Shown here piece by piece: positions 50,619 to 59,755 of a stretch of 64,000 bases of DNA (the stretch's first letter is position 1; each line of letters begins with the position of its first letter). Source of the DNA: Kistimonas asteriae (GTDB taxonomy: Bacteria > Pseudomonadota > Gammaproteobacteria > Pseudomonadales > Endozoicomonadaceae). Below the pieces are notes generated by a model. The model made no database searches and was not told the DNA's origin. It saw only the letters and a program-made list of their open reading frames with translations. The stretch spans positions 1 through 64,000 of the forward strand of contig NZ_JAEVHF010000005.1 in the NCBI RefSeq assembly GCF_018263925.1, read 5' to 3'. The position numbers and the translations under genes are program-made.

Positions 50619-53000
50619 ATGGCACAACATCCCCTTCCTACAGCGATCACCACTGCAGTTCAATCATGGATGACCAGCGCTCCCCCTATATCAACCACCC
50701 AGCCATCCTATTTCAGTCAAGCGACAGGCAGTGATGTTACGCCCAACATTCCACTGCCACAGCGAAACCTCTTTGGTATCGACCCTGTCTACGTCGAACC
50801 AACTTCCGTAGATTCCTATGATATACCGATCTTTCTGGATCCACGGCTGGATAAGAGCGGTGAAAATGAGTGCAACCTGTCAGCAGCCATTCGGCAATCC
50901 TGCTCACATCCTGTGGACACGTATGACGCGGAAAGCAATCAGGCACTGATAGAATACCTATGTCGCCTGAACCAACTCGCTACTGTCAGACATGGAAAGG
51001 GCCCGCGCTGGAATCTACAACAGATAACCTGGGTGAACCAACATGATGTGTATGGTAATACGCCACTGAAATATGCTGCACGCTATGGTGTACTGTCCGC
51101 GATTAAACCTCTGATAACAGCTGGCGCGACACCGTTACGGGAAATCGGAAAAACGTCGTTACATGAAGCACTCTTTCAAAACAAAAGGTATACAGATGTC
51201 ACCCGTATTCAAGTGTTACAGGAAATACTGGTAGCACTGCATGATGTTGCCCCGGATTCACTGGGTGATGTCATTAACAAGTACGCTGTCGAATTGCCTA
51301 AATATGATGACGGAAAAATAATAACCGATGTTTGTCTGCTTCAGAAAAGGGGCTATACCGTTCTGCAAGCCGTATTAGGTGACACCAGTATTAATCTTCC
51401 AAAGACTCAGGAACTGGTCAGACTCTTACTGTATTTTGGCGCAAACCCTTTATTACTAAACGAAAAAGATGAAACTGCGATTGATATGGCCTGCGAGTTT
51501 GAAGATCTTGAACAAACAACCATTCTTCAGGATTTACTCAATGCTGTGCCAACCTCAGAGCTTGATCGCATAAAAGTCTCCCCCAAGCATCAGACCCGAG
51601 CTCAAATGGAAACTATTCAAACCAAGATAAATATCAGAAAAGCCCCCCTACTCACCACTTTAGAAAGTCAACCAGTTGCATCCGGGGGCTTAGCCACTGC
51701 TCCCTTTGCAGATCAACCGACTCAGGCCCTGAGCAGCAAAGCCTCCCGTTCATCAATAACATCGACCTCCAGCCACTGGCAGCCCGAAGTATCATGTCCC
51801 CCTGTTCCCCCATACAAAACAGATAGCGCCGCTATGCCTCCTCCTGCCACTGTGCCCAGCCTGTTAACTGAGGGATTCACACAACCTTCATCATCAGTAA
51901 TTGGCGTGACGGGTAGTGAACTCTCTTCACTTGAATCGCTGCAAGCCGTACCCCCTGAAGCGATCTTTGGCTCGCCTGCAAGCAGTGCTATTGTCAGTCA
52001 GCCAACGCCTTCATGTACTGTTGAAACAACCATCGCCGAGGAATCACAACAGCTACAGACTCCTATACCCATTTTCGTGGAGCAAGGAAGTTCGGAGCAA
52101 GAGAGTTTGGAGCAAGGTAACACAGAGCAATCCTACAAACCCCATTGCAGCCCCATCTCTCCTGCTACACCTCAAGCACAAATGTCATCGTATTTTAGTG
52201 GCACATGGGTTGGTGAAGCCGTCCGGAGACAAGAGCCATGGCCTGTACCCACGGCACCATCCTTCACTCTGCAAGATCCAAGACCCCGTCAGCCAACGCA
52301 CACAATATCCAAAGCTCCGGAAAGCGATACTGAGACGGAATCTGTATCACAGGCGACAGAAGAAGAACCAGCTGATGGCACCTCGGAGCAAGATCTCGCG
52401 CGGTTACAACCGAAAAAGTTCTCCATGCGATTAGCATTCAAGCGCTCCTTATCGGAACAAGGCAAGCCATTAACCGATGAAGAAATCAAGCAAATTGCAG
52501 CAATTGAGGACATTGATGACGCACCCTGCGCCACTGCAGACGACACAGAAAGTGATACAGTGGATGAAGCAAAAACACCTCCCCCAAAGCGCAAGAGGGG
52601 GCGCCCCAGGAAGAAAGCATCTCAGGAAACCACGGTGACACAGCCGTCAACACAGGGCAAACGCACTCTAGTGCTTGATTTCCTCATAGAAGAATTGCAA
52701 AAAGGTGACCTCATTTATTGGCAAAAGATGATGGAACACGGCACATTCGTTATGAATCAAGATGTTCATGAAAAGATAGCCACGCGCTGGGGAATGAAAA
52801 ACCCTAAAGAAACAAAGGACCCAATGAATTATGCGAAGTTTGCAAGATTATTAAGGCAAAAATACGAAAGTGGCATCATTGAGCATTTAACGATTGCAGG
52901 ACAAGAACAGAAAAGCAGCTTCCGGAGTCCTTACTATAAAATCAATATACATCATGAAGATGTGAAACCTTTCATAACTAAGCATGGTGTTAAGTTTTGA
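50619..53000 (+). CDS. Ankyrin, AT-hook and ETS-like domain protein (predicted nucleomodulin)
   Basis: A 793-aa protein from the ATG at 50619 (after AACGGAGTATTT). Residues about 140-300 contain ankyrin-type repeats (DVYGNTPLKYAARYGVLSAIKPLITAGA; GYTVLQAVLG...ELVRLLLYFGANPLLLNEKDETAIDMA). Residues 340-650 are Pro/Ser/Gln-rich and disordered-looking. PKRKRGRPRKK (656-666) is a textbook AT-hook and possible NLS. Residues about 684-780 match the animal ETS DNA-binding domain: LDFLIEELQKGD, a Trp in IYW, GTFVM, EKIATRWGMKN, and the recognition helix PMNYAKFARLLRQKYESGII. Arg743 and Arg746 occupy the positions of the two GGA-contacting arginines (PU.1: MARALR). ETS domains are otherwise metazoan. 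Acquisition from a host and action in the host nucleus are inference. Confidence 0.85.
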   Translation: MAQHPLPTAITTAVQSWMTSAPPISTTQPSYFSQATGSDVTPNIPLPQRNLFGIDPVYVEPTSVDSYDIPIFLDPRLDKSGENECNLSAAIRQSCSHPVDTYDAESNQALIEYLCRLNQLATVRHGKGPRWNLQQITWVNQHDVYGNTPLKYAARYGVLSAIKPLITAGATPLREIGKTSLHEALFQNKRYTDVTRIQVLQEILVALHDVAPDSLGDVINKYAVELPKYDDGKIITDVCLLQKRGYTVLQAVLGDTSINLPKTQELVRLLLYFGANPLLLNEKDETAIDMACEFEDLEQTTILQDLLNAVPTSELDRIKVSPKHQTRAQMETIQTKINIRKAPLLTTLESQPVASGGLATAPFADQPTQALSSKASRSSITSTSSHWQPEVSCPPVPPYKTDSAAMPPPATVPSLLTEGFTQPSSSVIGVTGSELSSLESLQAVPPEAIFGSPASSAIVSQPTPSCTVETTIAEESQQLQTPIPIFVEQGSSEQESLEQGNTEQSYKPHCSPISPATPQAQMSSYFSGTWVGEAVRRQEPWPVPTAPSFTLQDPRPRQPTHTISKAPESDTETESVSQATEEEPADGTSEQDLARLQPKKFSMRLAFKRSLSEQGKPLTDEEIKQIAAIEDIDDAPCATADDTESDTVDEAKTPPPKRKRGRPRKKASQETTVTQPSTQGKRTLVLDFLIEELQKGDLIYWQKMMEHGTFVMNQDVHEKIATRWGMKNPKETKDPMNYAKFARLLRQKYESGIIEHLTIAGQEQKSSFRSPYYKINIHHEDVKPFITKHGVKF

Positions 53001-53281
53001 TAATCATCACAATTGATGACTGGCATCCATACAGCACGGAACGGTCAGAAAAGAGCCTGGTTGGCTGCAAGCGCCTTACCCACAATATTGAAAGAAACAA
53101 CCTGACACTATCGCACCTGATCAAGCGATTGAATCGAAAAACCATCTGTTTCTTCCGTTCAGAGGAAACACGTGGCAAAGTCATCGGCGAGTTCATATCC
53201 TGGTATGTGGTATCAACCTGTATGAAACATGACCAGAATATTTATCTGACTCACTCTAGAAACCAGGGACAAATAGCCTAG
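52997..53281 (+). pseudogene. IS1-family transposase C-terminal fragment
   Basis: A 94-codon open frame with DDWHPY (a DDE-domain Asp region) and HNIERNNLTLSHLIKRLNRKTICFFRSEETRGKVIGEFISWYV. These match the C-terminal half of IS1 InsB-type transposases (IERNNLxLRxxxKRLxRKTICFSxSEEM...VIGxFI). The N-terminal half is missing. It overlaps the last bases of the ETS-like gene, so the remnant abuts that gene directly. Confidence 0.85.
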
Positions 53282-53285
53282 GCAC

Positions 53286-54470
53286 TCACCCTTTCATGGG
53301 TTTAACCGGCACACTGGACGGCACCGGATGCCTCAGAATATGCCCCTGCATGATCCCCCTGGTGGTACCAAATGCCGCCAGGCACCAGGCCAGCAACAGC
53401 GCCACATAGTAAAGTACGCTGGCCCACTGAAACAGCGGTGAACCTGTGTGGTGCGCCAGCTGGGCCATGCCGGTGACACAGGTACCCACCGGGAACGTAA
53501 ACGACCAGTATGTGAGTGCAAAACGCATATGCCGACGCCTCGCCCGCAGGGTCAGGAGCATGGCAAGGCACGTCCACAGCACAATAAATCCAAACACCGG
53601 GATACTGTAAAGCACCGAAAACACTTCAAACCCTTTCGCGATAGCTTCAGGCACGGCCCCTATCGCTACCGTGCCTAAAATCCCGGCAGCGGTCATCGAT
53701 TGCCCCAGTGGCCCCAGGACAATCCATAACGTCGGCACACGTGATGAACCGGAGGTTCCATGGTGAGCAAGACGACTCCAGATCATCACGATGATAATAA
53801 ACGCAGCAATCAAGCTCAGACCAAACAGGCTGAAGCAGACATAAAACAGGGTTTCACGCAAAACACCCACCGGCGCATAGGGCACAAGAATGGCGCCGAT
53901 CGCCGCAGACACCATAGGCGGCACCACCGGCATCAGCCAGCCACCAAATGCCGAGTCGGGTGAGACTTCAAAATGGGTAAACAAGCGAAAAGGAATAATG
54001 ACCGCCGTCGCCAGGCCCAGCAACGTCCCGATAAACCACAGTACCCAGGCAATATTCACGGCCAGCGCCTGCCCTAAATACGGCGCCCCGACCAATACCG
54101 TGCCACCGGCAATCGTCAACATCGCCATGGGTGGTGCGCCATAGAACTGCACCATCGTGGGATCATTAAAATGCTGTTTCCATACCCCTTGGTGCTGAAC
54201 CAGCGGATTCAATGTCGCCAGTAGCAAACCGACCAGCATCGTACTGGCAAGTATCCAGACAACCACGGAAAACACATGCAGTTGATCAGAAAACAGCGGC
54301 AGTGAGGCGGCGGCATTGGCGATAATGCCGGTACCCATCACCGAGGCAAACCAGTTGGGCCCCATAGCGAAATCGCGCGAGCCTCCGGTACTGGAATAAA
54401 AGAACCGTTTCCACCAGAAGCCCTTGAGTTCGACGTTTTTTACCGCTTCATCGCCATTATCATCATTCAT
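53286..54470 (-). CDS. TDT-family (TehA/SLAC1-like) transporter
   Basis: A 394-aa inner-membrane protein with about ten helices, from the ATG at 54470 (preceded by GGCAGGTGTGT). FAMGPNWFASVMGTGIIANAAASLP is the TDT opening; PMAMLTIAGGTVLVGAPYLG and VGTCVTGMAQLAHHTG follow. The family transports anions, dicarboxylates, tellurite or sulfite; the substrate is not predictable. The frame continues upstream to 54518, but the N-terminal Met at 54470 has the better ribosome site. Confidence 0.9.
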   Translation of the reverse strand: MNDDNGDEAVKNVELKGFWWKRFFYSSTGGSRDFAMGPNWFASVMGTGIIANAAASLPLFSDQLHVFSVVVWILASTMLVGLLLATLNPLVQHQGVWKQHFNDPTMVQFYGAPPMAMLTIAGGTVLVGAPYLGQALAVNIAWVLWFIGTLLGLATAVIIPFRLFTHFEVSPDSAFGGWLMPVVPPMVSAAIGAILVPYAPVGVLRETLFYVCFSLFGLSLIAAFIIIVMIWSRLAHHGTSGSSRVPTLWIVLGPLGQSMTAAGILGTVAIGAVPEAIAKGFEVFSVLYSIPVFGFIVLWTCLAMLLTLRARRRHMRFALTYWSFTFPVGTCVTGMAQLAHHTGSPLFQWASVLYYVALLLAWCLAAFGTTRGIMQGHILRHPVPSSVPVKPMKG

Positions 54471-54754
54471 ACACACCTGCCGTTTTACCGAATCTAACCG
54501 CTGCTCGGCAACATACATTTCAGGTTAGAGTGGCCGTTGTGACCGGAACAGTCTGTCGGAATGCCACCGGGCTGATGCAACATGTGCAACAGACTTACCA
54601 GTGTAGACGTCAAACACTCCCCTCTGTTCACAGTAGCGAATCGACGGTCAAAGGCACGGGGATCATCAAGACCTGCGTGCTCCGGTGAGCGAAGCCGGCA
54701 TGATCAGTCTGCTACGAGCCGCATCTATCATGGGTAATCGACTGATACAGTTTA

Positions 54755-54952
54755 ATGACAGAACTGCTGCGCAACGTGCAAAAGAACCCTGAAACCTACT
54801 GGGGGCTGCTGGTTCGTGTGCTGGCTACAGCGTCATTTATCGAACGGTAATAAGAGCTTCAGGATGAAATCATCAGCCGCACTATGCCGAAAAAAGCCAG
54901 TAAGCAAATGCTCACACCGATCCAGACCCTATTAAAACCGGGGCAATGTTAA
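54755..54952 (+). pseudogene. Short decayed ORF with in-frame stops
   Basis: The frame MTELLRNVQKNPETYWGLLVRVLATASFIER, then two consecutive stops (TAA TAA), then ELQDEIISRTMPKKASKQMLTPIQTLLKPGQC and stop reads like one small helical protein interrupted by nonsense codons. Family unknown. The rest of the 54519-55050 gap shows nothing else coding. Confidence 0.45.
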
Positions 54953-54968
54953 CAGGACTATATCGTCT

Positions 54969-55005
54969 GATCTGACAGTGACCTGAACAGCTTTACTGTC
55001 AGATC
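54969..55005. terminator. Perfect 11-bp inverted repeat
   Basis: GATCTGACAGT (54969-54979) and ACTGTCAGATC (54995-55005) with a 15-base loop. It lies downstream of the decayed ORF on the plus strand and 46 bases beyond the 3' end of the peroxiredoxin-like gene on the minus strand. No long T-run follows, so an operator or element end are alternatives. Confidence 0.45.
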
Positions 55006-55050
55006 TAACGTTTCATTTGCTTTATATGACTTCACAAAAGCAGCGACTTA

Positions 55051-55593
55051 CTAACCGTACGAATAAGTACCCCGAATGGGATAGTGGTGTTCCGGATTTC
55101 TGATCCATTCCAATCCGGAAACCAGCGCCTCAATATCCGGCCGCACAAATGGGTTGTTGGCAATATCCACGACCTGAATATTGCCTGCCTCATTCACTAC
55201 GAACAGGCCGGGCTCAGCAAAGTTATGGTCAGTTTCCTGCTCGGAACGGGGTACCGATATGTATAAGCCCAGCATTTGCATTGCCTCTAATGGCAAGCCA
55301 TAGCCCAGTGGAAAGGTAACCGACAGTTTTTCCCTGTGCGATTCAAGCTGCTCGCGGGAATCTGCCGATACCGCTACCAAGTCAATACCAATAGCAGCCA
55401 GCCGATCCTTAAAACCTTCCAGCTGGTTTAGGAATCTGGTACACAATGGGCAGTGTCGTCCACGGTAGACCACCACCATCTGCCAGATCGCTTCGCCTCG
55501 CGGCTGCCCCAGGTGCAGTGCCGCATCATCCAAGGTCTTCACGGTGATAGCCGGAAACGCACTGCCGGCATTCAGTTTGAGGGAAGTGGTCAT
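55051..55593 (-). CDS. Peroxiredoxin-like (AhpC/TSA fold) protein
   Basis: A 180-aa protein from the ATG at 55593 (six bases after GGAGG; the ATG three bases earlier is too close). Thioredoxin fold with VVVYRGRHCPLCTRFLNQLEGF, a CxxC in place of the peroxiredoxin PxxxTxxC motif, then AIGIDLVAVSADSREQLESHREKLSVTFPLGYGL and a late FAEPGLFVVNEAGNIQVVD. This is the peroxiredoxin-like group with a CPLC active site; redox activity is likely, the substrate unknown. Confidence 0.86.
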   Translation of the reverse strand: MTTSLKLNAGSAFPAITVKTLDDAALHLGQPRGEAIWQMVVVYRGRHCPLCTRFLNQLEGFKDRLAAIGIDLVAVSADSREQLESHREKLSVTFPLGYGLPLEAMQMLGLYISVPRSEQETDHNFAEPGLFVVNEAGNIQVVDIANNPFVRPDIEALVSGLEWIRNPEHHYPIRGTYSYG

Positions 55594-55739
55594 CATAGGC
55601 CTCCGGTTACAGATACTGGAAGCGGTGGACAAAACAGCCTCCATCCCAACCATGACTGTGATACAAAATCATTATTTCGGCCAATGATGATTGCATGCGG
55701 GTGGTTTAAAACAGGCAATACGCATGTATGGGGGAATGT

Positions 55740-56180
55740 ATGCTATTACTTCGCTGTTTTTTCACATTGTGCCTGTTAGGCATGTTCAGTTCGACCAAGG
55801 CCAATGATCAGACCATTGTCATTCCAATTGTCGAAGACTGTGAAGATATGCTGAACAATAACTATGTCCAGCAGGTTATTACCGCTGAGCCAGTGATACA
55901 TGAATTTGATATCAGGCTCGAACGTTTTGTTTACGGCCTTATCGGGTATGCAACGCTTCAAGCACCGGCATGGACAATACCTTCTCTGAAGAAGCAAATT
56001 GCTTCTTTGTACTCAAAATGCGATGGGACAGCATCTCGCGGCATTGTGCCTCGGGAGAATGGGCTGGTTTCTAATCTTCTTGTCGATGATCTGAACTTAA
56101 TGGAAAAGTATGGAGATGGAAGAATTATCGTGATAGTCGACAAAGGAAAAGATGTCAGAACAATAAGACTTGATCCATGA
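55740..56180 (+). CDS. Secreted hypothetical protein
   Basis: A 146-aa protein from the ATG at 55740, well spaced from GGGGGA. Signal peptide MLLLRCFFTLCLLGMFSSTKA. The mature part NDQTIVIPIVEDCEDMLNNNYVQQVITAEPVIHEFDIRLERFVYGLIGY...LYSKCDG is acidic with two cysteines. No family recognised. Divergent from the peroxiredoxin-like gene. Confidence 0.65.
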   Translation: MLLLRCFFTLCLLGMFSSTKANDQTIVIPIVEDCEDMLNNNYVQQVITAEPVIHEFDIRLERFVYGLIGYATLQAPAWTIPSLKKQIASLYSKCDGTASRGIVPRENGLVSNLLVDDLNLMEKYGDGRIIVIVDKGKDVRTIRLDP

Positions 56181-56285
56181 GTAAGCTGCGGAAATAAGCA
56201 ATTAGAAAACATATTATTAATATGTTTTTCACGACTTTACTGGGCAATATAACTTCCCATTGCAAGCCGAATCCATCATGGCAAG

Positions 56286-56864
56286 TCATATGACCGCATC
56301 CGATACCATCCAGGAACCGGAAACCGCTGCCACATTGGGAAGCGCCAGATAGTCTTGGGCATTAGCAGCAATAATGCCGCCTGACGGGCAAAAACGAACC
56401 TGTGGAAACGGCCCTCCGAACGCCTTCAGAACGGCAACACCACCAGACGCTTCAGCTGGGAAAAACTTCAGGCATTCGTAGCCGTGTGCCAGCGCCTGCA
56501 TGATCTCGCTGGCGGAAGCCACACCGGGGATGAATGGAATCGTTTGGTTTCGGGCATGACGTAACAATGCTTCGGTCAGACCGGGAGACACTGCAAACTG
56601 AGCGCCTGCCTTCACCGCCTGATCATAATCCGCAGTATTAAGCACGGTACCGGCGCCCACCAGCACATCAGGAAAGGTACGGCGCATTTCCGTGATGGCA
56701 TCCAGCGCAGCGGGTGTACGGAGGGTGACTTCCAGAGCAGAATACCCGCCCTCTATCAACGCGTTCCCTATGGAAACCGCCTGCTCCACGCTATCAACCA
56801 CCAGCACCGGCAGGATGGGATGGACGGTCAGTATCTCGTCCGGCTCCAGTATCCATTGATTCAT
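56286..56864 (-). CDS. eda: KDPG/KHG aldolase
   Basis: A 192-aa class I aldolase from the ATG at 56864. LPVLVVDSVEQAVSIGNALIEGGYSALEVTLRTPAALDAI carries the active-site Glu; VLVGAGTVLNTADYDQAVKAGAQFAVSPGL and IPFIPGVASASEIMQALAHGYECLKFFPAEASGG contain the Schiff-base Lys (CLKFFPAE). It cleaves 2-keto-3-deoxy-6-phosphogluconate to pyruvate and glyceraldehyde-3-phosphate and/or 4-hydroxy-2-oxoglutarate to pyruvate and glyoxylate. No edd lies nearby; the amino-acid catabolic neighbours make the second reaction attractive. Slightly short of the usual 205-213 aa. Confidence 0.9.
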   Translation of the reverse strand: MNQWILEPDEILTVHPILPVLVVDSVEQAVSIGNALIEGGYSALEVTLRTPAALDAITEMRRTFPDVLVGAGTVLNTADYDQAVKAGAQFAVSPGLTEALLRHARNQTIPFIPGVASASEIMQALAHGYECLKFFPAEASGGVAVLKAFGGPFPQVRFCPSGGIIAANAQDYLALPNVAAVSGSWMVSDAVI

Positions 56865-56932
56865 GAATCCCTTTCTCCCCCTCACGTTTATACGCACCTG
56901 GTGTTTTCAGGTACCTACCTGACCTGTCGATC

Positions 56933-57598
56933 CTAGACGTTTTCAGCGTCCTTAAGTTCCCGTAAATACTTGAAGACTGTTGCCCGTCCCATATTCAAGA
57001 CATTGGCCACATAGTTCTGGGAGCTCTTCCCCTTGAACGCGCCATTGTTGTATAGCTCCGTCACCAGTGCCCGCTTTTGTGGATGCGAGAGCCTGGCCAT
57101 CGTCAGCCCCTGCTGCATCAACCAGTGATGGATGAAGGTGTTGATGCGTTCCTGCCAGTCATCCTGGAACAGCTTATCCGGCTGCGGTACCAGTTGCGGG
57201 TGAGAAAGGAGTATGTCGAACGCCTGCTTCGCCTGTTCAAACACATCCAGTTTCATATTGATGCAAAGCAGCCCGATTGTACTGCCGGCATCATCCCGCA
57301 GCACAATACTGATGGAACGCTGCCTGCCGCCATCCCAACCGATTTTCTCATAGGGGCCGATGACCGTTTCCGGCTCTTCAGGCGCAATATCATCCAGGGA
57401 GGAGTCATCCCCCAGCGATCGTTTCGACAGGTTGTTGGCGATGTACACCACCTTCTGGGATGCGTAATCATGAATGATCGCCTCCACATAGCCGGAAAAG
57501 AGGGCAACGATGCCATCAGCCACAGGCGCATAACGTTCAAGCAACAGCGCCTCGGCACCGGATGTCTTTTTCTTACGCATGGATTCACTATGAGTCAT
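56933..57598 (-). CDS. YheO-type transcriptional regulator (PAS-like + HTH)
   Basis: A 221-aa protein. The N-terminal PAS-like domain (LERYAPVADGIVALFSGYVEAIIHDYASQKVVYIANNLSKRSLGDDSSLDD) includes the YheO signature; GLLCINMKLDVFEQA follows. The C-terminal HTH is RALVTELYNNGAFKGKSSQNYVANVLNMGRATVFKYLRELK. Genes of this type often control amino-acid-degrading enzymes (DauR-like). It lies 190 bases after the cyclodeaminase-family gene, same strand, and is the likely regulator of the pair. A palindrome at 59756-59780 may be its target. Confidence 0.88.
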   Translation of the reverse strand: MTHSESMRKKKTSGAEALLLERYAPVADGIVALFSGYVEAIIHDYASQKVVYIANNLSKRSLGDDSSLDDIAPEEPETVIGPYEKIGWDGGRQRSISIVLRDDAGSTIGLLCINMKLDVFEQAKQAFDILLSHPQLVPQPDKLFQDDWQERINTFIHHWLMQQGLTMARLSHPQKRALVTELYNNGAFKGKSSQNYVANVLNMGRATVFKYLRELKDAENV

Positions 57599-57788
57599 GG
57601 ATGAAAACAGGCCGGCCCTTCAGGCTGAGTGAAAACACCGGCGGTTTTCCAATAAACCAGTTGCTTCCCTGCCTCCCAGCGGGTCGGTACATTGGGCAAC
57701 GCCCGAACACTATCCCTATCCCCACAGGGTTGCAAGGCAGCTGGCTGACGGTCATCCGCTTTATTTTCTTACGAGCCATTGACGCTGA

Positions 57789-58727
57789 TTACGGCGCCCC
57801 GTTAGCAATACATGCGTCGTAGACCAGTGTGGCAATGATGATGTCCTGCACCGCTACGCCGGTATAGTCAGCGACAGTGAGCCTCGCAGCAGAAACATCA
57901 TGTCCTTCCGCCAGTGCCTGTCCAAACGATACAGCTCGGGCTGCGACCGGTTCCGACGCATACTGGAGTTCGCCATGATCACGGCACTGGTCGTAGCTGT
58001 CCACCAGCAGCAGGTCCGCACGTTCCAGCACATTGGCACAGAGTTCCCGCTTGCCCAGGGAATCACAGCCGAAGGCATTCACATGGGCACCGGGTTTCAA
58101 CCAGTCGGCATCCAGGTAAGCTTCCTTACTTGGCGTCACGGTTGTGATGATGTCCGCCTGTTGGCACAGAGACTCGATGTCTGACGCTGGTGTGACGGCT
58201 ATATCGTAAGGCGCCAGCCGTTCAGCCAGTGAAGCAATCGAGGCCGGTTTACGATCAAAGGCGATCACCTGGTTGATGCCTAATGCCTGGCAGGTATCGC
58301 GTGTCTGGTAATACCCCTGAATGCCACAACCGACGATACCCATGGTTTTCGCCGACGGTGCAAACCGTTTGGCCATCATGGCACCGGCCGCCGAGGTTCT
58401 CAGGTCCGTCAGCAGGCCTTCATCCTGCAACAGTGCGAGTGGGAAACCGGTCTCAACATCGATCACCATCAGGCAACCAGAAGACGACGGCAGCCCCTTG
58501 CTCGGGTTCACATAACTGCCCGCTGCAATTTTGATCACCGCATAGGACGAGGTGGCAGCCCGACCATACTTCAGGTGCAGCTCGCCGTGGGGCAATGCCA
58601 GGTAACCCACCGGGGGAATATCGTACTGACCCTGGGCGTACTCACGGTAACCATCGGTAATGGCGGCCATCAGTGCCGACAGGGACGGCAGGTTGGCTTC
58701 GATGTCCGCTTTAGTGAGTATTTTCAT
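57789..58727 (-). CDS. Ornithine cyclodeaminase/mu-crystallin family protein (EutC/BhcD-like)
   Basis: A 312-aa NAD-dependent family member starting at 58727, overlapping the end of the upstream dehydratase gene by 17 bases (translational coupling). The core is LPHGELHLKYGRAATSSYAVIKIAAGSYVNPSKGLPSSSGCLMVIDVETGFPLALLQDEGLLTDLRTSAAGAMMAK, then the Rossmann motif GIVGCGIQGYYQTRDTC. Members paired with a PLP dehydratase are EutC (ectoine use) and BhcD (iminosuccinate reductase). Which applies here cannot be decided from sequence alone. The longer frame upstream of 58727 belongs to the shadow of the dehydratase. Confidence 0.86.
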   Translation of the reverse strand: MKILTKADIEANLPSLSALMAAITDGYREYAQGQYDIPPVGYLALPHGELHLKYGRAATSSYAVIKIAAGSYVNPSKGLPSSSGCLMVIDVETGFPLALLQDEGLLTDLRTSAAGAMMAKRFAPSAKTMGIVGCGIQGYYQTRDTCQALGINQVIAFDRKPASIASLAERLAPYDIAVTPASDIESLCQQADIITTVTPSKEAYLDADWLKPGAHVNAFGCDSLGKRELCANVLERADLLLVDSYDQCRDHGELQYASEPVAARAVSFGQALAEGHDVSAARLTVADYTGVAVQDIIIATLVYDACIANGAP

Positions 58728-59718
58728 GGTGCTCGCCCCCGCTGTTGATAACCCCCTGGAACACGACATCCGTGATGTTCTGTCCACACAGCACCACCAC
58801 AACCGTTTTCCCCTGGTAATGCGCCTTCGCCTGCAGCAATCCGGCCACCGCAACACCCGCCGCACCTTCAATGACATACCCGTGCGCGCTATGCACGAGG
58901 CGCATGGCGTTGGCAATCGCGTCTTCGGAAACGGTCAGGGTTTTCGTAATGGTCGCTTGGCACAGGGGCAGGGTAATAGCATCATCATCAATCCCCCCGG
59001 CAGTGCCATCGGACAGGGTGTCCTGCTCTTCAACCTCAATGACCTTGCCTGCCCGCAGGCATTCCAACATGGCGGGGGCGTTGGACGGCCAGCATCCGAC
59101 AATCTCGACATCCGGTTTCACCGCAAGGGTGTTGGCGCCCAGGCCGCTGATCAACCCACCGCCGCCGACACTGGCAAACACAGCCTCGACATCTGGCAGA
59201 TCAGACAGGATTTCGCGCCCGATGGTGCCCTGTCCGGCAATCACATCAGCATGGTTGTAGGGGCTGACGTAACAAAGCCCCTGCTCACGGGCGTCCCGTG
59301 CCGCGACCTTTTCTGCCTGATCACTGCTGCCCGGCACCTTGACCAGCTTGGCCCCGGTGGCCAGGATTTTCTGTTCCTTCGTCGGGCTGATGGATTCCGG
59401 GACATAAATCGTCACCGGGATACCCAACGCGGTCGCGGCGGTTGCCGTGGCGGCGCCATGATTGCCGGAACTCGCCGTTAATACGCCCTTGACCCGATCC
59501 TCAGGCGCTAACCGCAGCATGGCGCTGACCGCCCCCCGGATCTTGAAGCTGCCGGTGGTCTGTGCATTCTCACACTTCAGGTACACCTTGCAGCCACTCA
59601 GCGCTGATAACGGCTCTGAATAGATCAAGGGTGTCTTCACAACCCGGCCATCGGCATAAAAATCCGCATCCGGCAGGGCCTCGGTCTTCGCCACAATGGC
59701 TTGTCTGTCTACGGACAT
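58711..59718 (-). CDS. PLP-dependent threonine/serine dehydratase-family enzyme (EutB/BhcB-like)
   Basis: A 335-aa fold-type II PLP enzyme. The Schiff-base Lys is in TTGSFKIRGAVSAM, the substrate loop is TASSGNHGAATATAA, and the phosphate cradle is ASVGGGGLISGLG. VGCWPSNAPAMLECLRAGKVIEVEEQDTLSDGTAGG resembles EutB-type (hydroxyectoine) dehydratases; beta-hydroxyaspartate dehydratase BhcB is the main alternative. It removes ammonia and water from a hydroxy-amino acid. First gene of a pair with the EutC/BhcD-like gene. Confidence 0.86.
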   Translation of the reverse strand: MSVDRQAIVAKTEALPDADFYADGRVVKTPLIYSEPLSALSGCKVYLKCENAQTTGSFKIRGAVSAMLRLAPEDRVKGVLTASSGNHGAATATAATALGIPVTIYVPESISPTKEQKILATGAKLVKVPGSSDQAEKVAARDAREQGLCYVSPYNHADVIAGQGTIGREILSDLPDVEAVFASVGGGGLISGLGANTLAVKPDVEIVGCWPSNAPAMLECLRAGKVIEVEEQDTLSDGTAGGIDDDAITLPLCQATITKTLTVSEDAIANAMRLVHSAHGYVIEGAAGVAVAGLLQAKAHYQGKTVVVVLCGQNITDVVFQGVINSGGEHHENTH

Positions 59719-59755
59719 TCTGACATCTCCAAACTACCAAAATAAATACTTTTAT

